From: Dokdonella_A sp963775445
GTDB lineage: Bacteria; Pseudomonadota; Gammaproteobacteria; Xanthomonadales; Rhodanobacteraceae
Assembly (NCBI GenBank): GCA_963775445.1
Contig: CAVZIT010000006.1
Span: forward strand, 372,001-436,000
Direction: 5' to 3'
DNA: 64,000 nt
Of this stretch, positions 18,885 to 28,391 are shown piece after piece; the first letter of the stretch is position 1, and every line of letters starts with the position of its first letter. The translations under genes and the position numbers were made by a program. Below the pieces are notes generated by a model. That model was not told the DNA's origin. It was given only the letters and a program-made list of their open reading frames with translations, and did not search any database.

Positions 18885-19970
18885 TCAGATTCCGGCCGCC
18901 GCCTTGCCCCCTTTCACAAAGGGAATGGAAACCTCGCGCAGCGGCGCTTGCTTGCCGCGGATCTCGACCTGGAATGGTTCGGTCGCACCGTTCGGCACGC
19001 GCGCGAAACCGATCGATTTGTTCAGCGTCGGGGAAAAACCGCCGGAGAGGATCACTCCATCACCTGCCGCGGCCACGACGCGTTGGCCGTGGCGCAACAC
19101 GCCCTTTTCGTCCATCACCACACCGACCATCCTGGTCGGAGGACCTTGGGCCTTCTGCTGCTCCAAGGCGGCCTGCCCGATGAACGCGCGTCCGTCCCGC
19201 AGGACAACGGTCCACGCCAGCCCTGCCTCCCATGGCGAGACGGTCTCGTCCATGTCCTGGCCGTAGAGATTCATGCCGGCTTCAAGGCGCAGCGTGTCGC
19301 GCGCGCCAAGGCCGCACGGACGGACGCCCGCTTCCAGCAGCCGCTTCCAGAGTTCCACCGCCTTCGATTCGGGCACGACGATCTCGAAGCCGTCTTCGCC
19401 GGTGTATCCCGTGCGCGCGATGAACAACCCGTCCGCATCGGCGGCCATGAACTTGCCGAGTTTCTCGATGCGCTCGCGCGCCTCCAACGGCAGCAGCGCC
19501 AGCACCTTCTCGCGCGCATGCGGACCCTGGACTGCGATCATGGCCAGATCGGGGCGCTCCTCGACCCCGACCCCGAACGGCCTGGCTTCGGCAGTTATCC
19601 ACGCCAGGTCCTTGTCGCGTGTGGCGGCGTTGACGACCATGCGGAAAAACGTCTCTTGAATGTAATAGACGATCAGATCGTCGATCACTCCACCCTCCGC
19701 GTTGAGCATGCAGGAGTACAACGCCTTGCCGGATACCTTGAGCTTGTCGATGTCATTGGCGAGAAGATGACGCAGGAAATCGCGCACGCGCTCGCCGCGA
19801 AGGTCCACCACGGTCATGTGCGAGACATCAAACATGCCGGCGTCGCGGCGCACGGCGTGGTGTTCCTCGATCTGCGAACCATAATTGAGCGGCATGTCCC
19901 AGCCGCCGAAATCCACCATCCTCGCGCCAAGCGCACGATGGCTTTCATTGAGTACGGTCTTGCGGGTCAT
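18885..19970 (-). CDS. gcvT: Glycine cleavage system T protein (aminomethyltransferase)
   Basis: 361 aa. It transfers the C1 unit to tetrahydrofolate, releasing ammonia from the H-protein intermediate. The start MTRKTVLNESHRALGARMVD is at ATG 19970; a GTG four codons earlier (19982) is also in frame. Hallmarks are FGGWDMPLNYGSQ, MFDVSHM, RTGYTGEDGFEI and GLGARDTLRLEAGMNLYGQD. It is the first gene of the gcvT-gcvH-gcvPA run. Only 87 bp separates it from the upstream kinase gene and no glycine riboswitch fits there. Confidence 0.97.
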   Translation of the reverse strand: MTRKTVLNESHRALGARMVDFGGWDMPLNYGSQIEEHHAVRRDAGMFDVSHMTVVDLRGERVRDFLRHLLANDIDKLKVSGKALYSCMLNAEGGVIDDLIVYYIQETFFRMVVNAATRDKDLAWITAEARPFGVGVEERPDLAMIAVQGPHAREKVLALLPLEARERIEKLGKFMAADADGLFIARTGYTGEDGFEIVVPESKAVELWKRLLEAGVRPCGLGARDTLRLEAGMNLYGQDMDETVSPWEAGLAWTVVLRDGRAFIGQAALEQQKAQGPPTRMVGVVMDEKGVLRHGQRVVAAAGDGVILSGGFSPTLNKSIGFARVPNGATEPFQVEIRGKQAPLREVSIPFVKGGKAAAGI

Positions 19971-20057
19971 CGCAAAGTCCACAGATGGGAAACGTGCATT
20001 ATCGCGATGTCGCGCTTGCGTGTCTCGTCACGCCTTACGCGCGCTGACGATCGTTGC

Positions 20058-21374
20058 TCAATTCTCGCGACGGCCCGGCAGAATCAACATCACGGCCAGC
20101 CCGCCGCCGGGCCGGTTGCTCAGATGGACGCGGCCGTCGTGCGCCTCGGCAATTTCGCGCGACAGCGCGAGTCCAAGCCCCGAACCGCTGCGTTTGGTTG
20201 AATAGAACGGCAACAGCGCACTGCCGAGCACCGTTTCAGTCATGCCAGGGCCTCGGTCGCGCACCTCGATACGCCATTCGCGCCCGACCTCGTTGACCGC
20301 AAGTTCGATCGCGTCGGGAGAGCTGCCCGATTCATGCGCATTCTTGAGAAGATTGATCAGGACCTGCTCGACCTGGGTGCGATCGAACCAGCCGGGTTCG
20401 GCCGGCGCCTCGGAGACAACCTCGAATGGATATTGCCGGCGCAAGCCCTCCAGAAAAGGGCCCCACTCGATCCGCTCGGGGCGGGGCTGCGGCAGCTTGG
20501 CGAAGCGCGCATAGCCCTGCGTGAACGTTTCGAGATGGCGCGTGCGTTCCTCGATGGTATCGAAAACGACGGACAGGCGTTCGCCATCGCCGAGCCGCGC
20601 AAGTTCCCGTCCGGAATGCGACAGCGAGCGGATCGGCGCGAGCGAATTGTTCAATTCGTGGCTGATCACCCGAATGACCTTTTTCCAGGTAGCGACTTCC
20701 TGCCGTGACAACTCGCGTGTCATGCGGCGCAGCACGTACAACTGATGTTCGCGTCCCTGCAACTTGAACGCTCGCCGCGAAACGTGAAAGGTCTCCTCCT
20801 CGCGATCGAGTTCGACCGTGAACAGGCTGTCGGGACCCGCCTCGATCGCCTGCGCGAGTGCGGCCGGCGCCGCGGCGACAATGTTTGAAAAGAGCTGCCC
20901 CTCGAGCTTGCGGCCATCATTCAGCAGCTTGCGCGCGGCTACGTTGGAATAGACCACGTGGCCGCGTTTCTCGACCAGCACCAGCGCGGTCGGCGTGTTC
21001 TGGACGATTGTATCGAGCAGCAATTCGCGCTGAAACAGATTCTGGCGTTCGTCGCGCAAGACCCGTCCGAGTTCGTTGTGCGCGCTGACCAGCTCCGCAA
21101 TTTCATCGCGACGCCGGGTGCCGATGGAAAAGTTGAAATCACCATCGCGAAAGGCGACGACGCTGCCGGCCAGGGCGCGGATCAATTCCGCCACCGGCCG
21201 TCCCAACTGTCGCGACAGCAACAATATCGGCAGCCCCAGCAACAGCACCGCCGCCGTCGCCGCGATCCAGACGGACCCAAGCCAGGAAAGCAGCGATGCG
21301 GTCACGAACGCCGCCGCGATTGCGGTCACGCCAAGCGCGATTGCGAGTTTGCCTTCCAGGGACACGAGGCGCAT
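20058..21374 (-). CDS. Membrane sensor histidine kinase (NtrY-like), last gene of the six-permease operon
   Basis: 438 aa. Two membrane helices lie at the N-terminus with almost no periplasmic loop between them (about 8-45), then a HAMP-like segment, a PAS-like region (about 110-205, IVQNTPTALVLVEKRGHVVY) and the catalytic core. The phospho-acceptor is H239 in VISHELNNSLAPIRS, and the ATPase has N, G1 and G2 boxes (LINLLKNAHESG, RDRGPGM, GSGLGLALSREI). The tiny extracytoplasmic part suggests it senses inside the membrane or through a partner such as the permeases (inference). It follows its response regulator (21491) on the same strand, at the end of the operon. Confidence 0.93.
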   Translation of the reverse strand: MRLVSLEGKLAIALGVTAIAAAFVTASLLSWLGSVWIAATAAVLLLGLPILLLSRQLGRPVAELIRALAGSVVAFRDGDFNFSIGTRRRDEIAELVSAHNELGRVLRDERQNLFQRELLLDTIVQNTPTALVLVEKRGHVVYSNVAARKLLNDGRKLEGQLFSNIVAAAPAALAQAIEAGPDSLFTVELDREEETFHVSRRAFKLQGREHQLYVLRRMTRELSRQEVATWKKVIRVISHELNNSLAPIRSLSHSGRELARLGDGERLSVVFDTIEERTRHLETFTQGYARFAKLPQPRPERIEWGPFLEGLRRQYPFEVVSEAPAEPGWFDRTQVEQVLINLLKNAHESGSSPDAIELAVNEVGREWRIEVRDRGPGMTETVLGSALLPFYSTKRSGSGLGLALSREIAEAHDGRVHLSNRPGGGLAVMLILPGRREN

Positions 21375-21490
21375 GCGGAAAAGGCTTCGGGCTGAAAATG
21401 AGGAACGGCTACCACAGATCGCCGGCCGCAGCTAGAGAAAACGGATGTGCCGGACTGGAGAGGATTATCGCGCCCAAGTCCGCACGCGCA

Positions 21491-22861
21491 CTAGCCTCTG
21501 CCGGCCGCCGATGCCTGTGGCTGTGCTATTTCCAGCTTGCCCATGCGGCGGTACAGCGCCTGGCGCGACAGGCCCAGATCGGACGCAGCGACACTGATGA
21601 CGCCCCGCGCGCGATGCAGCGCGCGTTCGATCTCCGCGCGGTCAGGTTCGTTGTCGGCGTGGCGGCGGCTTGAGGCCGCACGAACGGCGACGAGACCGAG
21701 GTCGCGCGGCGTAATCACCCCGTCGCGGCACAGCAAGCTGGCGCGCTGGATGGCGTTCTTCAACTCGCGCACATTGCCGGGCCATGCATGCACGGCAAGG
21801 GCCGCGCGCGCTGCTTCATCCAGATGCACCTCATCGGCGAGGAAGTGCTCGGCAAGCAGTGGAATATCCTCCTGCCGCTCGGACAATGGAGGAACCCGGA
21901 TCTCGATCACGTTGAGTCGATAGTAAAGATCCTCGCGGAAACGACCATCGCGAATCATCGCCGGGATATCCGCGTTGGTCGCACTGATCACACGCACCTT
22001 GGCCGTATGCGTGCGGCTTGAGCCGAGGCGCTCGAACTGACCACTCTCGATGACGCGCAGCAGCTTGGCCTGGCCGGCGAGAGGCAGGTTGCCGATTTCG
22101 TCGAGGAACAAGGTTCCGTTGTCGGCGAGCTCGAAGCGCCCTTCGCGGGCGCGATTCGGGGCGCCGGTATAGGCTCCCGGATCGGCACCGAACAACTCGG
22201 CCTCGATCAATTCGGAGGGAAGCGCACCGCAGTTGACCGTCACGAACGGGCCATCCTTGATCGCCGAATTGGCCTGGATGATCTCGGCGATGCGCTCCTT
22301 GCCGACACCATTCGGGCCGGTGATCAGTACCGGAACGTCGGCGCGCGCAACCTGGCAGGCCAGCTCGACCACCCGTTCCAGCGCGGATGACACGAACACC
22401 AGTCCGCGAAGGTCGTAACGCGCACCGAGCGCATCGCGCCGACGACGACGCTCGTCGTGCATGCGTTTGACCTCGCGCGTCGCTTCGGAAAGCTCGAGCA
22501 GGTTTTCCACCGTGGCCGACAACTTGTCGTCTTCCCACGGTTTGGCGAGGTAATCGGCCGCGCCCGCCTTCACCAGTTGCACCGCGGTTTCGAGGTGAGT
22601 CCACGCCGTGAGCAGGATGATCGGCAAATCCGCTTGTTGCTCGCGTATCGCGTGGAACAGCGCGACGCCTTCATCGCCGGAGGTCGTATCGGCGCTGAAA
22701 TTCATGTCCTGCACGACGAGATCGATGTCATCGCGTGCGAGCGCGGCGAGGCCATCGTCGGGCGTATGCGCGATAACGGTTCGAATTTCGCGAAGACCGA
22801 ACAGCACGTCGAGCGCGGTTCCGACTGCCGGATTGTCATCGATCACGAGAACCGTGCGCAT
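21491..22861 (-). CDS. Sigma-54-dependent response regulator of the six-permease operon
   Basis: 456 aa from ATG 22861 (MRTVLVIDDNP). It has a receiver with phospho-acceptor D52, an AAA+ domain and a Fis-type helix-turn-helix at the C-terminus (AASDLGLSRQALYRRMGKLE). Two motifs deviate. The Walker A is GPNGVGKE (182-189) rather than GESGTGKE, and the sigma-54-contacting loop is GAYTGA (229-234) rather than GAFTGA. Y at that site is a conservative aromatic change and probably still active. It lies after the last permease gene, 160 bp on, and before its kinase. Its likely target is the sigma-54 promoter at 33018-33032 that heads the same operon, giving feedback control. Confidence 0.93.
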   Translation of the reverse strand: MRTVLVIDDNPAVGTALDVLFGLREIRTVIAHTPDDGLAALARDDIDLVVQDMNFSADTTSGDEGVALFHAIREQQADLPIILLTAWTHLETAVQLVKAGAADYLAKPWEDDKLSATVENLLELSEATREVKRMHDERRRRRDALGARYDLRGLVFVSSALERVVELACQVARADVPVLITGPNGVGKERIAEIIQANSAIKDGPFVTVNCGALPSELIEAELFGADPGAYTGAPNRAREGRFELADNGTLFLDEIGNLPLAGQAKLLRVIESGQFERLGSSRTHTAKVRVISATNADIPAMIRDGRFREDLYYRLNVIEIRVPPLSERQEDIPLLAEHFLADEVHLDEAARAALAVHAWPGNVRELKNAIQRASLLCRDGVITPRDLGLVAVRAASSRRHADNEPDRAEIERALHRARGVISVAASDLGLSRQALYRRMGKLEIAQPQASAAGRG

Positions 22862-23021
22862 AACGTCATTTGCGTGTCGTCGTGTGCGCATCGGGTGCAT
22901 AGATGCGCAATGGGGTAAAAGGGTTGCGTGATTTTATCGGGATTCGGGAACAGACTCTTGCATTCTCGTCCGTCGCGGCAAGCACCGTTGCATTCCGGGA
23001 TCGTCTGAACGTCTGGAATGA

Positions 23022-24233
23022 TCACACGCTCCGTGTAGCCACCGCGGGCGGTACCCTGGACGCGCGCAACGCTGGCCCAAGCACTGCAAGTTGGCCAAGT
23101 AGCCACAGGACAACGAACCCTACCGGCACGTAGTACCAAGGCAGGCGCGGAACCTCGTAGGCCCGCATGAGCCAGATGCTCAGCGCATAGGCCAGCACTC
23201 CTCCGCCCACGAGACCGAGCGAGGTGATGATGAAGTTCTCGGTCTGAAAGTAGTGTCTGATATCGGCGCGACTGGCGCCCAGCGCGCGGCGGGTTCCGAT
23301 CTGGCGGGTGCGCTGCGCGACCCAGAAGCTGGCCATGCCGACCACGCTCAACGCGGTGATCGCGAGCAGCAGTGCAACAACGATCCCGAGCACGACCGCC
23401 ATCATGCGATCGGACTTGTATCCGTCGTGGCGCACGTCCTGCATGCTTTCCAGATTGCGTACGATTCGGCTCGTGTTGATCCGGCCGAGTGCTTCTTCCG
23501 CGCGCGACATGAGTTCGTCGCGTCGCCCTGGTTGCGCGCGAATCAGATAGCGCGACTCGAGTCCGTACGGACGAATTTGCGGTACCAGGGTCGAGTATTC
23601 GGTTTCAGCAGTGCCAAGCCATGGCGCCTGCAGGCGTTCGACAACGCCGATCACGGTATTCCCGGGCTGGCGCTGATCGAGATAGAAACTCTGTCCGACC
23701 GCCTCCTTGCCGGGGAAGAGTCGCTCGGCGAGAGCGCGCGTGATGATGACACCGGGGGGCCAGTCCGGATCGTGCAGATCACGAAACTCGATTTCGCCGG
23801 GCGTGAAGTTTCTTCCCGCGACGAGATTGGCACCGAGCGAATTGATCGCATGGTCGTCGACCATGTAGATCGCGGTCGAAGTGGTCGGGGTTTTTTGCTC
23901 GAGATTGAGGGATATCGCGGTCGACCAGCCGGCCAGTCCCATCGGCACGCGATTGATCGGCGTCACATCCACCACGCCCGGCAGTGCACGCAGCGTGGTC
24001 AGATCCTGCCGCACCGCTGCGCGCACATCGTAATGCGCGCCGAATCCGAGACTGCTAACCTCGAACGTGTCCGCTTCATCGATACCGCTCGGTCGCTGCA
24101 TGCGATCCACGCGCTGCACCACGATGAACAGCGCATTGCAGACGATCGCCAAGGTCAGCGCGATCTGCAACCCGATCAGGATCAACGCGATCCTGCTTCG
24201 CTTCAGGCTCGAAAGTATCGGTCGTATTTCCAT
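23022..24233 (-). CDS. FtsX/MacB-type ABC permease, type B, pair 3
   Basis: 403 aa. One N-terminal membrane helix (LILIGLQIALTLAIVCNALF) is followed by a periplasmic MacB_PCD-like domain of about 230 residues, then three C-terminal helices of the FtsX fold with TRQIGTRRALGASRADI and SIWLMRAYEVPRLPWYYVPV. There is no ATPase domain, unlike MacB itself. It is the third and most divergent type-B copy (others at 25711 and 28302). The C-terminus PALRASRVPPAVATRSV is shared by all three. It is probably a partner of the type-A permease just upstream (24376-25683). Confidence 0.9.
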   Translation of the reverse strand: MEIRPILSSLKRSRIALILIGLQIALTLAIVCNALFIVVQRVDRMQRPSGIDEADTFEVSSLGFGAHYDVRAAVRQDLTTLRALPGVVDVTPINRVPMGLAGWSTAISLNLEQKTPTTSTAIYMVDDHAINSLGANLVAGRNFTPGEIEFRDLHDPDWPPGVIITRALAERLFPGKEAVGQSFYLDQRQPGNTVIGVVERLQAPWLGTAETEYSTLVPQIRPYGLESRYLIRAQPGRRDELMSRAEEALGRINTSRIVRNLESMQDVRHDGYKSDRMMAVVLGIVVALLLAITALSVVGMASFWVAQRTRQIGTRRALGASRADIRHYFQTENFIITSLGLVGGGVLAYALSIWLMRAYEVPRLPWYYVPVGFVVLWLLGQLAVLGPALRASRVPPAVATRSV

Positions 24234-24375
24234 CGCAGAACCTCGTGATTAGCCGATGGATTGGCGCATGGATGCGCCAACCGCGAAGGCGCAAGCGCCT
24301 GAGCGGGAGCAAGTGGCCCGGCTTTGCCGGGTCCGTGTGGGCGAAGGTCGGACAGGATGTCCAATCTTTCGCATA

Positions 24376-25683
24376 TCAAACTTTCAACTGCACTGCCGGC
24401 TGCACGCGGCATGCGCGCAAGGTCGGATACAGGCCGGCGAGCATGGCCGCGCATACGGATAACGCGATCGCGGTCGCGATCATTGGCCAGTCGAGTCGCG
24501 CGACCGACTGCAGATCGTCATCGAGGCTGCGCACGAGCAGCAGGCCGAGCCATGCGAATACGAGACCCAGCACGCCGCCGGCGCCGCCAATAACCGCGGA
24601 CTCGACGAGATATTGCGAGAAGACTTGTCTGCGGCTTGCACCGAGTGCACGGCGCACGCCGATTTCGCCCGTCTTGCGCATGAATTTCGCGAGCAGCAGT
24701 CCTATCGTGCTGACCAGGCACACACCGAGGAACGCGAATGCGAGCCACACCTGGATGCGTACGTCACGCGAGACGATCTGCTGGTTGGCCAGCCATTCGT
24801 TGACGTCGCGCAGACGATTATTGAGCGGGCGCGGGAACCGACCAAGCTTCTTCTGATCGTTTACGTAGCTGGCAAGGAACGAACGGTACATCGCAACTTT
24901 GGCCGGTGAATCGAGTTCGACCCAGAGCTCTTCCCAGACCGACTCGGAATCGAGGAACGCCTGGCGGCCTGCCGGCACCTGGCCCCATGAGGACGTCGAG
25001 CCGACGATGCCGAGATTGAGTTCGACCGCAGTCGTATCGGGCAGGAAGATGTCGGCCGGTTTGTCGAATGCATTGCTGCCGACCACGTCGTAGAAACGGA
25101 TGCGCGGCCGCCACGCTGCGAGTACGCCCAGAATGGTGTAATCAACATCGCCGATGCGAAGCTGTCGGCCGACGCTGTCGGCTCCGCCAAAGAATTTTTC
25201 GTTGGTTTCGCGAGAGAGAACGACCACGCGCGCATGCGCATCATCCTGCACGTGATTCCAGGGACCGCCGAATGCAAAAGGCGGCTCGAACATCGCGAAG
25301 AAATCGCTGTAGGTCGCGCGACCAATCGCGAGTTGGGGCTTGAGCGCCCGGTTGTCCGGTTCTACCGGCAGCGCGACCCGGAACATCGCGGCCTGCCGAT
25401 CCGCTTTTGCCGCCTGCATCAACGCCGCGGCATCGCGATAACTCACCTGGTCCGGCGGCTCGTCGGGCTGCCGGTAGGGATTGTCCGGGTCCCAGTTATC
25501 CAGTTGCACGTTGAACAGCCGCGCGCTCTTCCACGGGATCGGGTCGGTCCCCATCAGATGGAAGACTGTCAGCGTCGTCATGCATGCGGCGATGCCGAGT
25601 GCGATGCCGACGACCATGAGCGCCGTCAGGATCGGGTTGCGCCGGAGACTGCGCAGGCCGAGTTGCAGGTAATAAGTGAACAT
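24376..25683 (-). CDS. FtsX/MacB-type ABC permease, type A, pair 3
   Basis: 435 aa. It begins MFTYYLQLGLRSLRRNPIL, with membrane helix 1 at about 19-42, a periplasmic domain of about 270 residues, and three C-terminal helices with KTGEIGVRRALGASRRQVFS. It ends in TLRACRVQPAVQLKV. It is one of three near-identical-length type-A copies (26968, 29553). Type A and type B alternate and have distinct N-termini, so each pair probably forms a heterodimer. The first 90 or so bases are almost identical to the pair-2 copy. Confidence 0.9.
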   Translation of the reverse strand: MFTYYLQLGLRSLRRNPILTALMVVGIALGIAACMTTLTVFHLMGTDPIPWKSARLFNVQLDNWDPDNPYRQPDEPPDQVSYRDAAALMQAAKADRQAAMFRVALPVEPDNRALKPQLAIGRATYSDFFAMFEPPFAFGGPWNHVQDDAHARVVVLSRETNEKFFGGADSVGRQLRIGDVDYTILGVLAAWRPRIRFYDVVGSNAFDKPADIFLPDTTAVELNLGIVGSTSSWGQVPAGRQAFLDSESVWEELWVELDSPAKVAMYRSFLASYVNDQKKLGRFPRPLNNRLRDVNEWLANQQIVSRDVRIQVWLAFAFLGVCLVSTIGLLLAKFMRKTGEIGVRRALGASRRQVFSQYLVESAVIGGAGGVLGLVFAWLGLLLVRSLDDDLQSVARLDWPMIATAIALSVCAAMLAGLYPTLRACRVQPAVQLKV

Positions 25684-25800
25684 GGTGTCGCTCGCTCCGA
25701 AGGTTTCCGATCAAACGCTGCGCGTCGCCACCGCGGGCGGCACGCGGGAGGCACGCGAGGCCGGGCCGAGCACGGCGAGCTGGCCGAGCGCCCACAGGCA
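25591..25800. repeat. Junction repeat, copy 1 (partner 28183-28391)
   Basis: A segment covering the start of the type-A gene of pair 3 and the end of the type-B gene of pair 2. By eye it matches 28183-28391 with only scattered mismatches and a one-base difference in the spacer. For example, GCTCCGAAGGTTTCCGATCA occurs at 25694 and 28285, 2,591 bp apart. Limits are approximate. Confidence 0.75.
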
Positions 25801-26922
25801 CACGAAGCCGACCGGCACGTAGTACCACGGCAGTCGCGGCGACTGGTAAAAGCGCATGAGCCCCAGACTCACCGCATAGGTCAGCACGCCTCCCGCGACA
25901 AGCCCGAGCGAGGTGATGATGAAGTTCTCGGTGTGGAAGTAACGCAGGATGTCCATGCGCGACGCGCCGAGCGCGCGACGCGTCCCGATCTGCTTCGTGC
26001 GTTGAGCGACCCAGAAGCTCGCCATGCCGACGATCCCGAGCGCCGTGATGGCGAGCAGCGCGATGATGACCGCACCGAGGATCAGTGCCATCGCGCGATC
26101 GCCCGCGTAGGCATCGCGGCGCGTCTGTTCCAGCGTGTGCATCTTGCCGATGATGCGGCTTGGATTCGCTTCGGTCAGCTTCTGTTCGACCGCCTTCATC
26201 ACGTCGTCTCGCTGTCCGGGTTCGGCGCGCACCAGATAGCGTGTGTAGTTGCCGTAGGGCATGTACACCGGACAGAAAGTCGCGTACTCGACGTCCTCGC
26301 TCTCGGGCCAGGGTTCCTGCAGACGTTCGATGACGCCGACGATCGTGCTCGTCGGCGGATCCTCGCCCATGTACACCTGCTGGCCGACTGCATTGCCGTC
26401 CGGGAACAATTTGTCGGCCAGCGCCTTGGTTACGATGATGACCGACGGCTGCAGCTGGTCGCCTAATTTGACGTTTTCCATGTCTTCGGGCTTGAAATTG
26501 CGACCGGCGACCAGGCGCGTGCCGAACGTGTTCATGGCCTGCGTATCGACCAGGTAAATCCCGGTGTCGGCAGTCGATGTTTTCTGCTGCGGCTTCAGGC
26601 TGAGACCCGTGCTCCAGCCACCGCCGCTCATCGGCACCGAGTTCGTTGAGGTCGCCGCGGCGACGCCGGGCATCTGCCGCAACAATGCAAGGTCCGCTTG
26701 CTGCGTTGCACGCCCGTCGAATCCCTGACCGAAGCCGCTGCTGCCGAAGACGAAGGTATCGGTCTCGTTCATGCCACTCGGGCGGTTCATGCGTTCGAGA
26801 CGCTGGCCGATGATGAACAGTGCGTTGCAGACGATTGCGAGCGTCAGCGCAACCTGCAAGCCGATCAGGATCATCGACACCTTGCTGCGCATCAGCGCCG
26901 AAAGGATTGGACGGATTTCCAT
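25711..26922 (-). CDS. FtsX/MacB-type ABC permease, type B, pair 2
   Basis: 403 aa starting MEIRPILSALMRSKVSMILI. It has one N-terminal helix, a periplasmic domain of about 230 residues (ATSTNSVPMSGGGWSTGLSL, LVAGRNFKPEDM), then three helices with TKQIGTRRALGASRMDILRY and LRFYQSPRLPWYY-type sequence. It lacks an ATPase domain. It is very similar at both ends to the pair-1 copy (28302), while the periplasmic part has diverged, suggesting different ligands or partners on a common membrane chassis (inference). It lies 27 bp upstream of the pair-3 type-A gene. Confidence 0.9.
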   Translation of the reverse strand: MEIRPILSALMRSKVSMILIGLQVALTLAIVCNALFIIGQRLERMNRPSGMNETDTFVFGSSGFGQGFDGRATQQADLALLRQMPGVAAATSTNSVPMSGGGWSTGLSLKPQQKTSTADTGIYLVDTQAMNTFGTRLVAGRNFKPEDMENVKLGDQLQPSVIIVTKALADKLFPDGNAVGQQVYMGEDPPTSTIVGVIERLQEPWPESEDVEYATFCPVYMPYGNYTRYLVRAEPGQRDDVMKAVEQKLTEANPSRIIGKMHTLEQTRRDAYAGDRAMALILGAVIIALLAITALGIVGMASFWVAQRTKQIGTRRALGASRMDILRYFHTENFIITSLGLVAGGVLTYAVSLGLMRFYQSPRLPWYYVPVGFVCLWALGQLAVLGPASRASRVPPAVATRSV

Positions 26923-26967
26923 GAGAGGTTCCTTTTGCCCGCTTGCGTGGAAGCCAGGGACAACACG

Positions 26968-28275
26968 TCAGATTTTCAGTTGCGCGGCCGGCTGCACTCG
27001 ACACGCGCGCCAAGTCGGATAGAGTCCCGCCAGCACGGCCGAGACGATCGACAGCACGATCGTCACGACGATCATGGTCCAGTCGAGCTGCGCCACGGAT
27101 TTGTATTGCGTATACAGCGCACGCACGGCGAGCAGACCCAGGCCGGTCAGCAACAAGCCGAGAACACCGCCCGTCAGACCGACCACGCCTGACTCGATCA
27201 GGAACTGGCCGAACACTTCACGGCGACTCGCGCCAAGCGCACGGCGCAGACCGATTTCGCCGGACTTGCGCGTGAATTTCGCAAGCAGCAGTCCGACCGT
27301 GTTGACCAGGCACACGATCAGGAACGCGAACGCGAGGCCGGTCTGGACCTGGATGTCGCGCGAAACGACTTTCTGGTCCTGCATCCATTCGGTCACGTCA
27401 AGCAGGCGGTTGTTCACCGGCCGCGGGAAACGTCCGAGCTTCTTCTGCTCCTGCACATAGCTGTCGAGATAGCCGTGGTATTCGGCAAGCCGCTGCGGGG
27501 AATCGAGCTCGACCCACATCTGGATCCAGATGCATTCGGAATCGAGGTAGGCATCCCAGCCGTTGCCGGACGACTTCCAGCATTGGTTGTTGCCGCTCGA
27601 GCGCTGCTTGAGGTCGATCGCGGTCGTGAACGGCATGAAGAACTCATCGAGCTCGTTGCTGAAGGCGCCGTGGCTCAGATCGTAGTACTGAACCCGCAGA
27701 TTCCAGTCATCGAGCACGCCGACCACGCTGTAATCGATACCGTCCATGCGTACGGTCTTGCCGACGCTGTTCTGCCCCCCGAACAACTTCTCGTTGATGT
27801 CCTTGGTCAGGACAACGACCCTCGCGTGACTCTTGTCCTGATCCCGATTCCACGGCCCACCGAACTTGAATGGAGGCTCGAACATCGCGAAGAAATCCGC
27901 GAACGCGACACGACCCAGCGCCTGGAATGGTTTCACATTCGGATTTTCCGGCTGGATCGGTTGCGAAAGATTGAACATCGCGGTTTGCTTGTCGGCCTTG
28001 CCGGCCGCCATCAACGCCGTCGCGTCGCGATACGTGACCTGGTCCGGCGGCCGGCCGTCCTCGGAATACGGCTGATCCGGACTCCAGTTGTCGAGTTGCA
28101 CATAATGCAGCTTGTCGCTTTTCCACGGAATCGGATCGCTGCCCATCAGGTGCAAAACCGTGAGCGTCGTCATGCTCGCCGCGATGCCGAGTCCGATGCC
28201 GACGACCATGAGCGCCGTCAGGATCGGGTTGCGCCGGAGACTGCGCAGGCCGAGTTGCAGGTAATAGGTGAACAT
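26968..28275 (-). CDS. FtsX/MacB-type ABC permease, type A, pair 2
   Basis: 435 aa from ATG 28275 (MFTYYLQLGLRSLRRNPILT); an open extension upstream runs into the previous gene and is not used. Helix 1 is LTALMVVGIGLGIAASMTTL. A large periplasmic domain follows, with MFEPPFKFGGPWNRDQDKSH and ECIWIQMWVELDSPQRLAEY, then three C-terminal helices with KSGEIGLRRALGASRREVFG. It ends in TWRACRVQPAAQLKI. The type-A family signature GSDPIPWKSDKLHYVQLDNW is shared with the pair-1 copy. Confidence 0.9.
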   Translation of the reverse strand: MFTYYLQLGLRSLRRNPILTALMVVGIGLGIAASMTTLTVLHLMGSDPIPWKSDKLHYVQLDNWSPDQPYSEDGRPPDQVTYRDATALMAAGKADKQTAMFNLSQPIQPENPNVKPFQALGRVAFADFFAMFEPPFKFGGPWNRDQDKSHARVVVLTKDINEKLFGGQNSVGKTVRMDGIDYSVVGVLDDWNLRVQYYDLSHGAFSNELDEFFMPFTTAIDLKQRSSGNNQCWKSSGNGWDAYLDSECIWIQMWVELDSPQRLAEYHGYLDSYVQEQKKLGRFPRPVNNRLLDVTEWMQDQKVVSRDIQVQTGLAFAFLIVCLVNTVGLLLAKFTRKSGEIGLRRALGASRREVFGQFLIESGVVGLTGGVLGLLLTGLGLLAVRALYTQYKSVAQLDWTMIVVTIVLSIVSAVLAGLYPTWRACRVQPAAQLKI

Positions 28276-28391
28276 GTTGTTGCCGCTCCGAAGGTTTCCG
28301 ATCAAACGCTGCGCGTCGCCACCGCGGGCGGCACGCGAGAGGCACGCGCGGCCGGGCCGAGCACGGCGAGCTGGCCGAGCAGCCACAGGCA
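28183..28391. repeat. Junction repeat, copy 2 (partner 25591-25800)
   Basis: Covers the start of the type-A gene of pair 2 and the end of the type-B gene of pair 1, nearly identical in DNA to the junction of the next pair about 2.59 kb away. Coding constraint alone would not keep synonymous sites and the intergenic spacer this similar. Confidence 0.75.

Noticed and set aside
19983..20057. Glycine riboswitch upstream of gcvT
   Set aside because: Only about 75-87 bases separate the genes and I saw no tandem aptamer-like structure.
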